Source: Planctopirus ephydatiae
GTDB taxonomy: Bacteria > Planctomycetota > Planctomycetia > Planctomycetales > Planctomycetaceae
NCBI RefSeq assembly: GCF_007752345.1
Contig: NZ_CP036299.1
Coordinates: 1,937,001-2,001,000 of the forward strand
Reading direction: 5' to 3'
DNA: 64,000 nucleotides
Numbering within the stretch: position 1 is the first letter of the stretch; each line of letters begins with the position of its first letter. The position numbers were made by a program, and so were the translations under genes. Shown here one piece after another: positions 1 through 9,273 of this stretch. The notes beneath the pieces were generated by a model. That model was given only the letters and a program-made list of their open reading frames with translations, had not been told where the DNA came from and made no database searches.

Positions 1-1
1 A

Positions 2-2104
2 AACGAGTGCATCACACCGGCCCTGTTCGCACAGCAGGCTGGCGAACGCGTCGGCACACATCTCGATTCAGTTGTCGCCAAAGCGTATGGCCGATATCAA
101 CAGATACTCCTTGATGCCAATGCCGTCGATTTCGACGACCTGTTGCTGCATGTGGTGACCATCCTCAAAGAAAACCCGAATCTACGACAATCGCTCGATG
201 AACGGTATCGCTTCATCCTCGTCGATGAATACCAGGATACCAATCAGGCGCAATACCAGATTGTCTCCGCCCTCTCACAAAACGAGCCCAACCTGTGTGC
301 CACAGGCGATCCTGATCAGTCGATTTATGGCTGGCGGGGAGCACAAATCGAGAACATCCTGCGATTTGAACGCGACTTCCCCCGCGTCAAGATTGTGCGA
401 CTCGAGGACAATTTCCGCAGCACCCCGGAGATCCTGGCAGCAGCCGACGACCTGATTCGCCATAACACCCAGCGCAAAGCCAAAAGTCTCAGAACGTCAA
501 ATCCTTCGGGTTTACCTGTGGAGATTCGGCAGTATGCCGATGGCTTCCAGGAGGCGGATTCGCTGGCGGCCGAAATCCGCGAGCGAGTGGCCAGTGGCGA
601 ACGCCAATACTCAGACTTTGCCATATTTTACCGCGTGAACTCGCTCTCCCGCTCCATTGAAACAGCTCTCGGACGAGCCCGCGTCCCGTTTGCCATCACC
701 GGTGGTGTCGCGTTCTATGAACGGACGGAAGTCAAAGACCTGATTGCCTATTTGCGGGTCATTGAGAACCCGGATGATCGCCCTGCGTTTCGGCGGATTG
801 TGAACACACCCGTCCGTGGGATCGGCAAGAATTCGCAAGAAAAGCTGGATCGCTGGGCCAGTGCTCGAAATCTCAATCTGTGGGATGCAGTGCATCAGAT
901 CGATGCTTCCATCGGTCTACCGAAAAAAGCCGAGTACTCGCTGAAACTGTTTGCCAATCTGCTCGACGAACTGGCCCGTCGATCTCATGGGCCGATTGCA
1001 GAACTGCTGGAGGTAATTGTCGAGAGAACTGGCTACCTGCAGAACCTGAGTGGACTCGAACCCGAAGAGTTCGCCAATCGCAAAGCCAACGTGGAAGAAC
1101 TGGTCGCGAGCGCCCGCCAATTCGATCAGGATCATGTCGAACGTGGTTCACTCAGTGAATTCCTTGAAACCTGCTCCCTGGTGCAGGATGCGGACACGAT
1201 TGATGAGTCAGCCGGACAGGTGCAATTGATGACTTTGCATTCTGCCAAAGGCCTGGAGTTCCCTTGCGTCTACCTGGTGGGTGTCGAACATGGATTATTG
1301 CCTCACGAGCGCTCATTGCGTGATGGCGATCCACTCCAGATCGAAGAAGAGCGGCGGTTGTTGTTTGTCGGTATGACTCGGGCCCGCGAAGAGTTGTATC
1401 TCACCTGGACACGCTTGCGATCCACCCATGGCCGGTTACTCAGTACGATTGCCAGCCAGTTTTTGACTGAGCTGAATGTCGCGCGACACGATTACTCCAC
1501 CGATGATGACACCTCTTTTGGCGACTGGTCTCCTCAGGAAATGCGACGGGGGACATCCGGAGATTCAATTCTCGCTCAAATGGCTGACTGGGGAGAACAA
1601 GCCAGAAAAGAGTCCTCCAATCCACCTGACGAAACCACCTCGACAGAAGATGATCATGCAGATCTGGCCGAACCTGGCGTCGATTCACAGCTCTTCACTT
1701 CCTCTGAAGAAGACGCACAGCCGAAGGCGAACTTTATTGACCGAGTTCTGGAATCTGCAGTGACCTCCGAAGATTCGAGTGGCCACGAGACTGCGGCCAC
1801 ACAACCGGTGATAACGCGAAACTCCCGATCTTTCTCGAAGAAGAAAGCTCCTCGCGTGCCAGAAGCCGAACGTATCGATCAGCTCAAGTCGCGGCTGATG
1901 ACGGGAGCCGATCTGATGGCTCGCGATCAATCGCTTAACAGGTTTCAACTGGGAATGCAGGTCAGGCACCCCGAATATGGCCGCGGGCTCGTGGTGGGAT
2001 TATCGTTGGCCAACAACCGGCCCACAGTCCGCGTCGAATTTGAATCCAGCCGGGAAGAAAAAGACTTCATCATTTCCCACGCTCCGCTGCAACCCCTTCG
2101 CTGA
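2..2104 (+). CDS. pcrA: UvrD/PcrA/Rep-type ATP-dependent DNA helicase (5' end cut by window)
   Basis: Superfamily 1A 3'-5' DNA helicase that unwinds DNA in repair and replication restart. The reading frame is open from base 2, so the true start and the Walker A motif lie outside the window; the TTG at 143 is internal, because the frame before it already reads DFDDLLL, a conserved helicase block. Seen in order: DEYQDTN (Walker B, about 224), GDPDQSIYGWRGA, LEDNFRST, then the late motifs TLHSAKGLEF and LLFVGMTRARE. After a long acidic, poorly conserved linker, the last 50 residues (VRHPEYGRGLVVG...) match the C-terminal Tudor-like domain that binds RNA polymerase in PcrA/UvrD. Downstream is a CATCCTGA/TCAGGATG hairpin at 2133-2156 without a T-run. 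Confidence 0.95.
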   Translation, partial: NECITPALFAQQAGERVGTHLDSVVAKAYGRYQQILLDANAVDFDDLLLHVVTILKENPNLRQSLDERYRFILVDEYQDTNQAQYQIVSALSQNEPNLCATGDPDQSIYGWRGAQIENILRFERDFPRVKIVRLEDNFRSTPEILAAADDLIRHNTQRKAKSLRTSNPSGLPVEIRQYADGFQEADSLAAEIRERVASGERQYSDFAIFYRVNSLSRSIETALGRARVPFAITGGVAFYERTEVKDLIAYLRVIENPDDRPAFRRIVNTPVRGIGKNSQEKLDRWASARNLNLWDAVHQIDASIGLPKKAEYSLKLFANLLDELARRSHGPIAELLEVIVERTGYLQNLSGLEPEEFANRKANVEELVASARQFDQDHVERGSLSEFLETCSLVQDADTIDESAGQVQLMTLHSAKGLEFPCVYLVGVEHGLLPHERSLRDGDPLQIEEERRLLFVGMTRAREELYLTWTRLRSTHGRLLSTIASQFLTELNVARHDYSTDDDTSFGDWSPQEMRRGTSGDSILAQMADWGEQARKESSNPPDETTSTEDDHADLAEPGVDSQLFTSSEEDAQPKANFIDRVLESAVTSEDSSGHETAATQPVITRNSRSFSKKKAPRVPEAERIDQLKSRLMTGADLMARDQSLNRFQLGMQVRHPEYGRGLVVGLSLANNRPTVRVEFESSREEKDFIISHAPLQPLR

Positions 2105-2497
2105 TTGAGTGTTACGCTCATTCAAACATCTCCATCCTGAGCACCTCTTCAGGATGCCTCCCTGGCGAATTGTTTTTGCGTGAAGTATTCCGGCCCACCA
2201 TGATCTCAGCAATCTGCAGGGCTGATTTCAGAATCTGCGTAACGTGATCCAGCGTCTCAGCCAATCAAAACATGGAAATCATGGCTATGTGTATGCCATC
2301 CCAGATTTCGACGCCGACGGGAAATAAAACGGTTTTACGGAACTTTTCCTCGGACAGCCGGGTTCCAATGGTAGGTTTTGCTATCCACCATCACTGCTTT
2401 CTTATGAGATATCGAGCCCATCATGCGATCTTCCCATCGGCACTTGAGCAGCCATGATTTTTGGCCGATTCCGAAGGGAGCATCAACCTCTCATCTC
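2105..2497. other. Intergenic region after the helicase gene
   Basis: About 390 bases without a convincing gene. The only clear structure is an 8-bp perfect hairpin at 2133-2156 (CATCCTGA, 8-nt loop, TCAGGATG) just after the helicase stop; it has no T-run. A 61-codon open frame at 2272-2457 has no homology I recognise and no good ribosome site, so it is not called. Confidence 0.4.
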
Positions 2498-3400
2498 ATG
2501 ACGACAGTGTCAGTCTCCCGTTGGCGATGCTTGCTACGAGGGCTTTGCCTGGTGATTCTCGCGCTGGGAATGTCAGCCACCAATCCGCTTATTCATGCGG
2601 CTCCGCAATTCGGCACTCCTCAGAATCTCACACCCGATGATCCGGACGATACCGACCCTCAAACAGCAGTTCAGCCCACCATTTCTCTCGAATGGACACC
2701 ACCTGTCAATGTGGTCATTCGCCGGACAACCGGAGGCATTCTCCAGGGACGAATTCGACTCCTCACCAATTTAGGTGCCCAGATCGAAAATCCCGCTGGT
2801 CAAACCATTGATCTGCCCAAATCGGCCATCAAGACCTTGCGGCTTCCCGATTTCAGTCTCCAGTTCACCACCAAAGACGACCCACTCGAAGAAACCATTC
2901 GCAAGTGGGCCAATCTGTTTAATGAAGGGCGCTCCACGCTGCATTTAGCCAATGAATCGGCGGCGGGAACTCCCGGGGCAGCCCATGCCATGCCCGCACG
3001 CCCAGATCCAGCGCGTACAGAACCAGGCAGCACTCAGATTGCCGAGCCCGTAGCACCCGTAGAAAACCCGGCTTCCGTGGCATCGGTTTCTCTCCAACCC
3101 ATGACGCCCCCTGCGACGCAAGGCATCACCACGACCCAAGGCATTTCTACAACACCGGCACCCGCGGTTCCTGCTTCCGCTTCTCCAACGACAACCACAA
3201 TCTCGGCCAATCCTCCACCTGTTTACGAAGCAGCTCCCATCCAGGGATCAGCCACGCCTGTGACAGCCTGGTATCCGGCTGCAGGAAACTCACCCGCTCC
3301 TGTGGCCACTTCGGGTTCGTGGTCGCTGGGGAGCTATCTGGCCATTGTCATAGCAGCGGCTCTCGTCGGGTTTGTCGTGTTTCAATCTCGCAAAGCCTGA
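2498..3400 (+). CDS. Secreted/membrane-anchored hypothetical protein, low-complexity C-terminal half
   Basis: Function not recognised. The ATG at 2498 is preferred over the upstream ATG at 2423 because it starts a textbook signal peptide (arginine-rich start, hydrophobic LCLVILALGM core, alanine cleavage region near residue 34). A compact region follows (about residues 50-130, beginning VNVVIRRTTGGILQGRI) that could be a small beta domain. The rest is rich in Pro, Ala, Thr and Ser, and a single hydrophobic segment (YLAIVIAAALVGFVVF) ends the protein, followed by a short RKA tail. This suggests a periplasmic protein tethered by its C-terminus. It lies 155 bases before trpD on the same strand, but nothing links the two functionally. 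Confidence 0.7.
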   Translation: MTTVSVSRWRCLLRGLCLVILALGMSATNPLIHAAPQFGTPQNLTPDDPDDTDPQTAVQPTISLEWTPPVNVVIRRTTGGILQGRIRLLTNLGAQIENPAGQTIDLPKSAIKTLRLPDFSLQFTTKDDPLEETIRKWANLFNEGRSTLHLANESAAGTPGAAHAMPARPDPARTEPGSTQIAEPVAPVENPASVASVSLQPMTPPATQGITTTQGISTTPAPAVPASASPTTTTISANPPPVYEAAPIQGSATPVTAWYPAAGNSPAPVATSGSWSLGSYLAIVIAAALVGFVVFQSRKA

Positions 3401-3555
3401 TGTGGTGCTCCCCACGAACTCAGTCTTTTGCATCCATCGAGATCTCTCAATGTGGTTGAGAGTTTTGTGCCGGTTGTGCATGCTGAGATCAGCGAAGAAA
3501 TAATTCTTTGCCGATCGAAACCGATCGAGCACACGCCAGCCTCGAAAGCAAGTTC

Positions 3556-4590
3556 ATGACGGTCTTTCACGCTCCCAGTTTCCTCGATCGTTTGATTTCT
3601 GGGAAATCGCTCACACAGGAAGAAACAGATCAGTTTGTCTGCGAGATTATGCAGGGGAAACTGACCGATGTGACGATCGCCGGCTTTCTCACAGCCCTGG
3701 CCTGCAAAGGCCCCGCAGCCACCGAATTGGCAGGAGCCGCCCGCGCCATGCGTAAGCATGTCGTGCCACTGAAGCCGCAATCCACTCCATTGCTCGACAC
3801 TTGCGGCACCGGTGGTGATGGCCAGGCCACGTTCAACATCAGTACCGCAGCAGCGATTGTTGTGGCGGCTGCCGGATGTCCAGTCGCCAAGCATGGCAAC
3901 CGCAGCGTGACCAGCTTGAGTGGTTCTGCTGATGTATTGGAAGCAATGGGGGTGAGGCTCGATTTACCACCAGATGCAGTCGCTCAGTGTATTGATGAAG
4001 TGGGGATTGGATTCTGCTTTGCCCCTTTGTTTCATAACGCGATGAAGCATGTCGCCACTGTGCGTAAGCAGCTTGGTATCCGCACGATTTTCAATCTGTT
4101 AGGCCCTTTGACCAATCCCGCGGGTGCTCAGCATCAGGTTCTTGGCGTCAGCAAACCTCATGAAGCGGCTCTTGTGGCCGAGGCCCTTGCACTTCTGGGA
4201 ACAGGAAAATCGGCTGTCATCTGCGGTGATCGAATTGACGAAGTCAGTCTGTGGGGCCAGACACAGGTCTGGATTGTGGAAGGTTCGACGATTCATCAAG
4301 AAACCTGGAACGCTGCTCAACTGGGATTGCCCGAGTGCCGGGTGGAAGATTTGAAAGTGGCGAATCCACAGGAGAGTGCCGCCCTGATCTGGAAAATTCT
4401 GGCAGGTGAAGCCGGGGCACCGGCCCATATGGTCACCGCCAATGCTGCCGTGGGATTATGGCTGGCAGGGAAAGCTCCAGATCTGATCTCTGCGACTCAA
4501 CTGGCCAAAGAGACAATTCAAGATGGCCGTGCGCTCTCGCAACTGAAGTCGCTGGTGGAATGGACAAATACGCACTCGAATTTGAAATAG
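3556..4590 (+). CDS. trpD: Anthranilate phosphoribosyltransferase
   Basis: Transfers the phosphoribosyl group of PRPP to anthranilate, the second step of tryptophan synthesis, in the cytoplasm. From the ATG at 3556 the protein is 344 residues, the usual family length; a longer TTG frame from 3508 adds 16 non-conserved residues. Seen: GTGGD PRPP-binding loop (about residues 84-88), KHGNRS block, and the KHVATVRKQLGIRTIFNLLGPL region that binds anthranilate and substrate arginine contacts. It is not next to other trp genes, so the tryptophan pathway is dispersed here. Two hairpins follow the stop codon (4603-4628 and 4631-4666). Confidence 0.96.
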   Translation: MTVFHAPSFLDRLISGKSLTQEETDQFVCEIMQGKLTDVTIAGFLTALACKGPAATELAGAARAMRKHVVPLKPQSTPLLDTCGTGGDGQATFNISTAAAIVVAAAGCPVAKHGNRSVTSLSGSADVLEAMGVRLDLPPDAVAQCIDEVGIGFCFAPLFHNAMKHVATVRKQLGIRTIFNLLGPLTNPAGAQHQVLGVSKPHEAALVAEALALLGTGKSAVICGDRIDEVSLWGQTQVWIVEGSTIHQETWNAAQLGLPECRVEDLKVANPQESAALIWKILAGEAGAPAHMVTANAAVGLWLAGKAPDLISATQLAKETIQDGRALSQLKSLVEWTNTHSNLK

Positions 4591-4602
4591 CGCTCTGAGT
4601 GC

Positions 4603-4628
4603 CATGCTTGCAGCTCTGGGCAAGCATG
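4603..4628. repeat. Dispersed 9-8-9 hairpin repeat, copy 1
   Basis: Perfect inverted repeat CATGCTTGC / GCAAGCATG with an 8-nt loop. The same arms and loop length occur again at 27502-27527 and 28773-28798, always between genes, so this is a small dispersed palindromic element rather than a chance hairpin. Confidence 0.7.
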
Positions 4629-4630
4629 TT

Positions 4631-4666
4631 TCACCCCTTCTCACATTCCGACGGGAGAAGGGGTGA
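4631..4666 (+). terminator. Hairpin terminator candidate after trpD
   Basis: Perfect 12-bp stem TCACCCCTTCTC / GAGAAGGGGTGA with a 12-nt loop, 40 bases after the trpD stop. There is no T-run after it, so it may terminate weakly, be Rho-assisted, or only protect the 3' end. Confidence 0.45.
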
Positions 4667-4782
4667 TGACGGAAACTCGAGCGTATTGAGCGTTCAATCA
4701 ACAAGCGGTTCATCACTGTATGCTCAAAGTGATCAAAGCCTCGCCAGCCATTCTCTCAATGGGAAACAATGACAAGGGCCAC

Positions 4783-4826
4783 AAAAAGCAAGCGACCCGT
4801 GTGATTCTAAATCACACGGGTCGCTT
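4783..4826 (-). terminator. Rho-independent terminator of the DUF1559 gene
   Basis: Perfect 17-bp inverted repeat (4790-4806 with 4810-4826, 3-nt loop). Read on the minus strand the stem is followed by GCTTTTTG, the expected U-run. It sits about 50 bases past the stop codon of the minus-strand pseudopilin gene. Confidence 0.88.
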
Positions 4827-4876
4827 CGAAGATCACAACTGAAGTTTGACAGAACAAAAAGTTCTGTCCGCTTCAA

Positions 4877-5923
4877 TTAGAACTCGCCAATGACGTTGCC
4901 GTCGTTCACGCGAGCCAGGTTGCGATAGATGGTGATGTCGATGTTCTCGCTGATGAACTTGACAGTACCGTCACCCAGCAAGAAGTGAGCACCACCGGTG
5001 TGGAGACTGCTGAAGCCCCAGTTCTGGCCTCGAGGACCGTTGAAAGTAATGGCAGTTGTCGCACCGGCTGTGTTCACGACAGTGCCGCTGGCCACGTTAA
5101 CGTTGATTCTCTGTGCCGCATCACCATAGGCAGAAGCACGACCAGCATCTGTCGCTTGATCAAAACAGCTCACCCAAGTCGCCATACCGACAGTAGTAGC
5201 AGTTTCGGTGGCTGGACTGCAGCGTTCACCCACGACGATGCAGTTACTGGTTCCGTCGGTCATATCGCGGATACCAACACGACTGTTGGGGGCGAAAATG
5301 CCACGAAAGTTGGCTGCTGTCCAGTTAGCAGTTGTGGTAGAAGCGATTTCCAAACCACTCCAAGTATTTGGTGTCGCAGTTGTGATCAACCAGACCCCTG
5401 CAACACCGGGATAGTTCGAACGACCCACAGCGTTTGCATATGGTGCGGAAGCGGTAGTTCCCGAGACGGCCTGTGCATTCACGAGGTTCGAACCAACGTC
5501 CGAAGGGCAACGCATGGCAGCGAACGGTGTCGCAATAGCTGCCACTTCAGCAGCAGTTGGTGCGACAGGAGTCACTGCTGTAGAGTAAGGAACTGACGAG
5601 CTGAACCGGTTGGACAAGACATTGTAGAGGGGAGCCTGATCCACAAACGGCAGGATCATGGTTGACCAGGCAAAACCCTGGAAGGACGGTGCAGCGGCGT
5701 TGTTGAAGCCGATGTGCCCAGGTGGGAAGACCAGAGAATTGTCATGGTAGTTGTGCAGTGCCAGGCCCAACTGCTTCAGGTTGTTACGGCACTGTGTACG
5801 GCGTGCAGCTTCACGGGCCTGCTGGACAGCAGGGAGAAGCAATGCAATCAGGATGGCGATAATTGCAATCACCACCAGCAACTCAATCAGTGTGAAGCCA
5901 GACTTCCGCGAACCCATCTTCAT
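4877..5923 (-). CDS. DUF1559 domain protein with type IV pilin-like N-terminus
   Basis: Planctomycete-type pseudopilin/secreted protein (348 aa). The ATG at 5923 is chosen because GAGGTGG lies 7 bases upstream; upstream in-frame ATGs add 38 unsupported residues. The N-terminus has the prepilin peptidase site SG/FTLIELL, with Phe10 as mature residue 1 and Glu14 as the conserved Glu5, followed by a long hydrophobic helix rich in Ile, Ala and Leu and the AREAARR segment typical of the family. The C-terminus carries [17 protein letters not shown], which fits the H-x9-DG family signature. These proteins occur in dozens of copies in planctomycete genomes; their function is unknown. The pilus peptidase could be CpaA (56414) or a separate type II enzyme. 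A strong terminator follows. Confidence 0.93.
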   Translation of the reverse strand: MKMGSRKSGFTLIELLVVIAIIAILIALLLPAVQQAREAARRTQCRNNLKQLGLALHNYHDNSLVFPPGHIGFNNAAAPSFQGFAWSTMILPFVDQAPLYNVLSNRFSSSVPYSTAVTPVAPTAAEVAAIATPFAAMRCPSDVGSNLVNAQAVSGTTASAPYANAVGRSNYPGVAGVWLITTATPNTWSGLEIASTTTANWTAANFRGIFAPNSRVGIRDMTDGTSNCIVVGERCSPATETATTVGMATWVSCFDQATDAGRASAYGDAAQRINVNVASGTVVNTAGATTAITFNGPRGQNWGFSSLHTGGAHFLLGDGTVKFISENIDITIYRNLARVNDGNVIGEF

Positions 5924-6305
5924 AAATCGTCCACCTCGAAAGGACATCAAAAATTCAGGCTGACACCGCGTCCAACACAGACGCACCGCAGCCATGACAA
6001 CATTTCCTGGATAAGCATATTTTGCGCCAATCTTCAAAATGCATTGGCCGCATATCGACTAGTCCATTGACAGTATCCTACATGCTAAACCCACCCGATG
6101 CTCTCGGGATTCGATCACTTTTTCAACAGATTATCAATTCTCCCTGTTTCTTCAGAATCACATTTTCTGCCATCTGTCGCTTTTGTGAACAAACTCCTTT
6201 TTTCTGCATCAAACTGGTACAACCCTATCACATTTCTCATGGTGCTGAAGCAAAAATACACACCACCTCCAACCGAATGATTCGCCTCGCAAAGGATCGA
6301 TTTTC
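5924..6305. promoter_or_regulatory. Divergent intergenic region between the DUF1559 gene and the M20 peptidase gene
   Basis: About 380 bases separating two head-to-head genes, so it must hold both promoters. I see the GAGGTGG ribosome site of the minus-strand gene at 5931-5937 and AAAGGA at 6291-6296 before the peptidase start. A TTGACA occurs at 6067 but no well-spaced -10 follows. No gene or strong hairpin seen. Confidence 0.4.
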
Positions 6306-7682
6306 ATGATGTCATCCACACTTGCTGATGAGTTGAAAAACCGTCGTCCAGAAAATGTCAAAATTCTTTGTCAACTGCTGTCAATCCCCTCGATCAGTGC
6401 TGATCCTCAGTGCGCTGATTCACTCCACCAAGCTGCTGCAACTTTGAGCGAGTTGTTTCAAATTGCAGGCACTGGCTGGTCCTGTGAAGTTGTCGCCACC
6501 GCTGGTTATCCCATTGTCTGGGCCCGCTATCGCGCATCGGGTAATCGTAGACGCGCAATTGTTTACGGGCACTACGATGTTCAACCGGCAGACCCTCTGG
6601 ATCTTTGGACAACGCCTCCCTTCGAGCCCACCCTTCGTGATGGAAAAATCTATGCACGAGGGGCCACCGACGACAAAGGCCAGATGCTCACCCACATCCT
6701 CTCAGCCCTGGCCTGGATGAAGTCCGCCGGCCAGCTCCCCATTGATCTCGATTACATTATTGAAGGCGAAGAAGAGGTCGGTTCCGAGAACCTCGAACGC
6801 TTTCTCGCAGAGCACCGCGACGAACTCAAAGCCGATGTGGCGGTCATCAGCGATACCAGCCAGTACGCGCCTGGCTGGCCAGCGATAACCACAGGCTTAA
6901 GAGGCATCTTCGCCTGCGAAGTCCGCGTGCATGGCCCACGAAAAGATCTGCATAGTGGTGTCTTCGGCGGAGCCATACCGAATCCCATTCGCGAATTGAC
7001 TCGCCTCTTAAGCCTCTTGCACAACGAATACAACGAAGTCCAGGTGCCAGGCTTCTATGCGGATGTCGTCCCCCTGACAGACGCAGATCGGGCCGGGTTT
7101 GCCGAACTCCCTTTCGATCAGGCCGCTTTTCTGGCAGAAACTGGTGCCATCGGTTTGCGCGGCGAAGCCGGATTTACTCCCCTTGAACAGCGTTGGGCCA
7201 GACCCACACTCGAGTTCAACGGCATCTATGGTGGCTACACGGGTCCTGGCCCGAAAACGATCGTTCCTGCGAGTGCCACAGCCAAAATCACCTGCCGCCT
7301 GGTCGCCAATCAGAATCCAGATGTTCTGATGAAATCGCTCGAAGATTTTCTTCGCAGTCAACTGCATCCCTCCTGCCGACTCGAGTTCACAGCCGATCAC
7401 GGTTGCCCTGCTTTTCTAATGGATCGGCAAAGCCCGTTTCTGCAAGCTGCCAGCAAGGCTATTGAAGCCGGTTTTGGAAAAGCTCCGGTTTTCATTCGAG
7501 AAGGTGGTTCGATTCCAGTGGTGGCGACCTTCAAGCGTTTGCTGGAAATCGATACACTCCTCCTGGGATGGGGCCAGAACACTGACAATCTGCACAGTCC
7601 TGATGAACATTTCTTAATCGAAGATTTTCATCGGGGAACTCTGGCCAGTGCCATCCTCTGGGAAGAACTGGCCAAAGTTTGA
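6306..7682 (+). CDS. M20/M28-type zinc dipeptidase or deacylase
   Basis: Metallopeptidase of the M20 family (458 aa), acting on dipeptides or N-acyl amino acids, cytoplasmic by absence of a signal peptide. Metal-site residues are all visible: His89 and catalytic Asp91 in GHYDVQP, bridging Asp in ARGATDDKG (about 122), the catalytic Glu pair in EGEEEVGS (about 155-156), an aspartate in VISDT, and the last His in SPDEHF. The dimerisation (lid) domain occupies roughly residues 195-360. ATG codons at 6306 and 6309 are both possible; AAAGGA lies 9 bases before the first. The closest named relatives I recall are annotated simply as dipeptidase, so substrate is not assigned. Confidence 0.92.
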   Translation: MMSSTLADELKNRRPENVKILCQLLSIPSISADPQCADSLHQAAATLSELFQIAGTGWSCEVVATAGYPIVWARYRASGNRRRAIVYGHYDVQPADPLDLWTTPPFEPTLRDGKIYARGATDDKGQMLTHILSALAWMKSAGQLPIDLDYIIEGEEEVGSENLERFLAEHRDELKADVAVISDTSQYAPGWPAITTGLRGIFACEVRVHGPRKDLHSGVFGGAIPNPIRELTRLLSLLHNEYNEVQVPGFYADVVPLTDADRAGFAELPFDQAAFLAETGAIGLRGEAGFTPLEQRWARPTLEFNGIYGGYTGPGPKTIVPASATAKITCRLVANQNPDVLMKSLEDFLRSQLHPSCRLEFTADHGCPAFLMDRQSPFLQAASKAIEAGFGKAPVFIREGGSIPVVATFKRLLEIDTLLLGWGQNTDNLHSPDEHFLIEDFHRGTLASAILWEELAKV

Positions 7683-7803
7683 TCTGGCCACGATCCGAAC
7701 CAAAATCCGTTGAAAGGTATCTCTGAAGAATCGGGCGTTCCCGGCACCTTCAGATTCTTTCAAACTCCTGAAGCCCAATAAGACCATACGCGCGAAAGCT
7801 AAC

Positions 7804-9096
7804 ATGCTGGATCTTCAGTTTATCTGCGACAATCTCGAACTGATCACGAAGAATTGTGCCGACCGCAACGTGGCCATTGATCTGTCGCGATTATTGGAAC
7901 TGCGGGACAAGCGGATTGAACTGATCCAGCAGGCCGACCAGACCCGCCATGCCCAGAAGGAACTTTCGGCGGCCATCCCCAAAATGGCTGACCCCACCGA
8001 GAAGCAGAAACTTGTCGCCGAAGGCCGGACTCTGCGAGAGAAAATCGCGACATTCGAAACTCAGCAGCAGGAGGTCGAAGCCGCCCTGCGGGAAATTCAG
8101 GCTCAGGTCCCCAATCTCACTCATCCCGACGCACCTGTCGGCCCGGATGAAACCTTCAGCAAAGTCATTCGCACCTGGGGAACACCCAGGGCGTTCGATT
8201 TCAAAGTGCGAGATCACGTGGAGCTGGCTGAGATCTGCGACCTGATTGACTTTCAGGCCGGAACTAAAGTCGCTGGCCATGGCTTTTACTTTTTGAAGAA
8301 CGAAGCCGTGCTGCTCGAACTGGCACTGGTGCAGTTCGCCATCCAGAAACTTGTGGCCAAAGGGTTTACACCATATGTCACTCCTGATCTGGCACGCCAC
8401 GAAGTGCTCGAAGGGACAGGCTACAACCCGCGCGGCAACGAAACACAGATTTACTCGATCAATGGAACGGATTTGAGCCTCGTCGCCACAGCCGAGATCC
8501 CTCTGGGTGGTTCCTTGAAGGATGAGATTCTCGATATCGAACAGTTACCCATTCGCATGGCCGGATTGTCGCATTGCTTCCGCACAGAAGCCGGCGCTCA
8601 TGGCCGGGCCAGCCGGGGGATTTATCGCGTTCATCAGTTTACCAAGGTCGAGATGTTTGCTTTCACAGCTCCCGACCTGACAGCTTCCAACGCGATGCAC
8701 GAAGAGATCGTGGCGATCGAAGAAGAAGTCTTCCAGCAGTTGGGTATTCCTTATCAGGTTCTCGATACCTGCAGTGGAGACCTGGGGGCACCAGCCTATC
8801 GCAAGTACGATTTAGAAGCCTGGATGCCCGGCCGAAACACCTTCGGCGAAGTGACCTCCGCATCGAACTGTACCGATTTTCAATCGCGTCGGCTGGGGAT
8901 TCGCTGTCGTCTGCCGGAGAAGAAGGGAACGCAGCATGTCCACACACTGAATGGCACCTGTGTGGCCATCAGTCGCGCCTTGATCGCCGTGTTGGAGAAC
9001 TATCAGTTGGCTGACGGCGGGATTGAAATCCCGGAGATCTTGAGGCCCTGGGTGGGGAAACATCACATTGCGCCAAGGCGAGCAGCCATTGTCTGA
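7804..9096 (+). CDS. serS: Seryl-tRNA synthetase
   Basis: Charges tRNA-Ser with serine (430 aa, normal length). The first 110 residues form the antiparallel coiled-coil arm that contacts the tRNA variable arm (charged, heptad-like, ending near NLTHPDAP). The class II catalytic core follows: TAEIPL, motif 2 FRTEAGAHGRASRGIYRVHQF, the serine-site block EVTSASNCTDFQSRRL, and motif 3 TLNGTCVAISRALIAVLE. It follows the M20 gene by 121 bases and is followed by a repeat-filled gap before truA. Confidence 0.97.
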   Translation: MLDLQFICDNLELITKNCADRNVAIDLSRLLELRDKRIELIQQADQTRHAQKELSAAIPKMADPTEKQKLVAEGRTLREKIATFETQQQEVEAALREIQAQVPNLTHPDAPVGPDETFSKVIRTWGTPRAFDFKVRDHVELAEICDLIDFQAGTKVAGHGFYFLKNEAVLLELALVQFAIQKLVAKGFTPYVTPDLARHEVLEGTGYNPRGNETQIYSINGTDLSLVATAEIPLGGSLKDEILDIEQLPIRMAGLSHCFRTEAGAHGRASRGIYRVHQFTKVEMFAFTAPDLTASNAMHEEIVAIEEEVFQQLGIPYQVLDTCSGDLGAPAYRKYDLEAWMPGRNTFGEVTSASNCTDFQSRRLGIRCRLPEKKGTQHVHTLNGTCVAISRALIAVLENYQLADGGIEIPEILRPWVGKHHIAPRRAAIV

Positions 9097-9118
9097 GACA
9101 GATTTCTCACCCGATCTG

Positions 9119-9250
9119 GTAGGGCAGGCTCCCGCCTTCCGGTCAAGTTGCTCAAAAATGTAGGGTGCATGCGAATGCACCAATCTTGGCATCCGTCACC
9201 TCAACAACTGTTGAGATGCCCATCAATCGGCAGGCGGGAGCCTGCCCTAC
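9119..9250. repeat. 132-bp intergenic palindromic element with terminal inverted repeats
   Basis: Bounded by an 18-base inverted repeat: GTAGGGCAGGCTCCCGCC (9119-9136) and GGCGGGAGCCTGCCCTAC (9233-9250). Each end can itself fold (GGCAGGC, 4-nt loop, GCCTGCC). Inside are a GGTGCAT/ATGCACC hairpin (9164-9181) and a TCAACA/TGTTGA hairpin near 9200. A third copy of the end sequence lies alone at 27569-27586. No target-site duplication is obvious. It occupies the whole serS-truA gap and lies within the spurious 5' extension of the truA frame. Confidence 0.7.
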
Positions 9251-9273
9251 AGCAAAGGTTCTATTCACGACCA

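Noticed and set aside
2272-2457. 61-codon + strand frame before the hypothetical secreted protein
   Set aside because: No ribosome site, no domain; overlaps the upstream extension of the next gene.
9119-9250. Insertion sequence between serS and truA
   Set aside because: Only 132 bases, no transposase frame and no visible target-site duplication; reported as a palindromic repeat instead.
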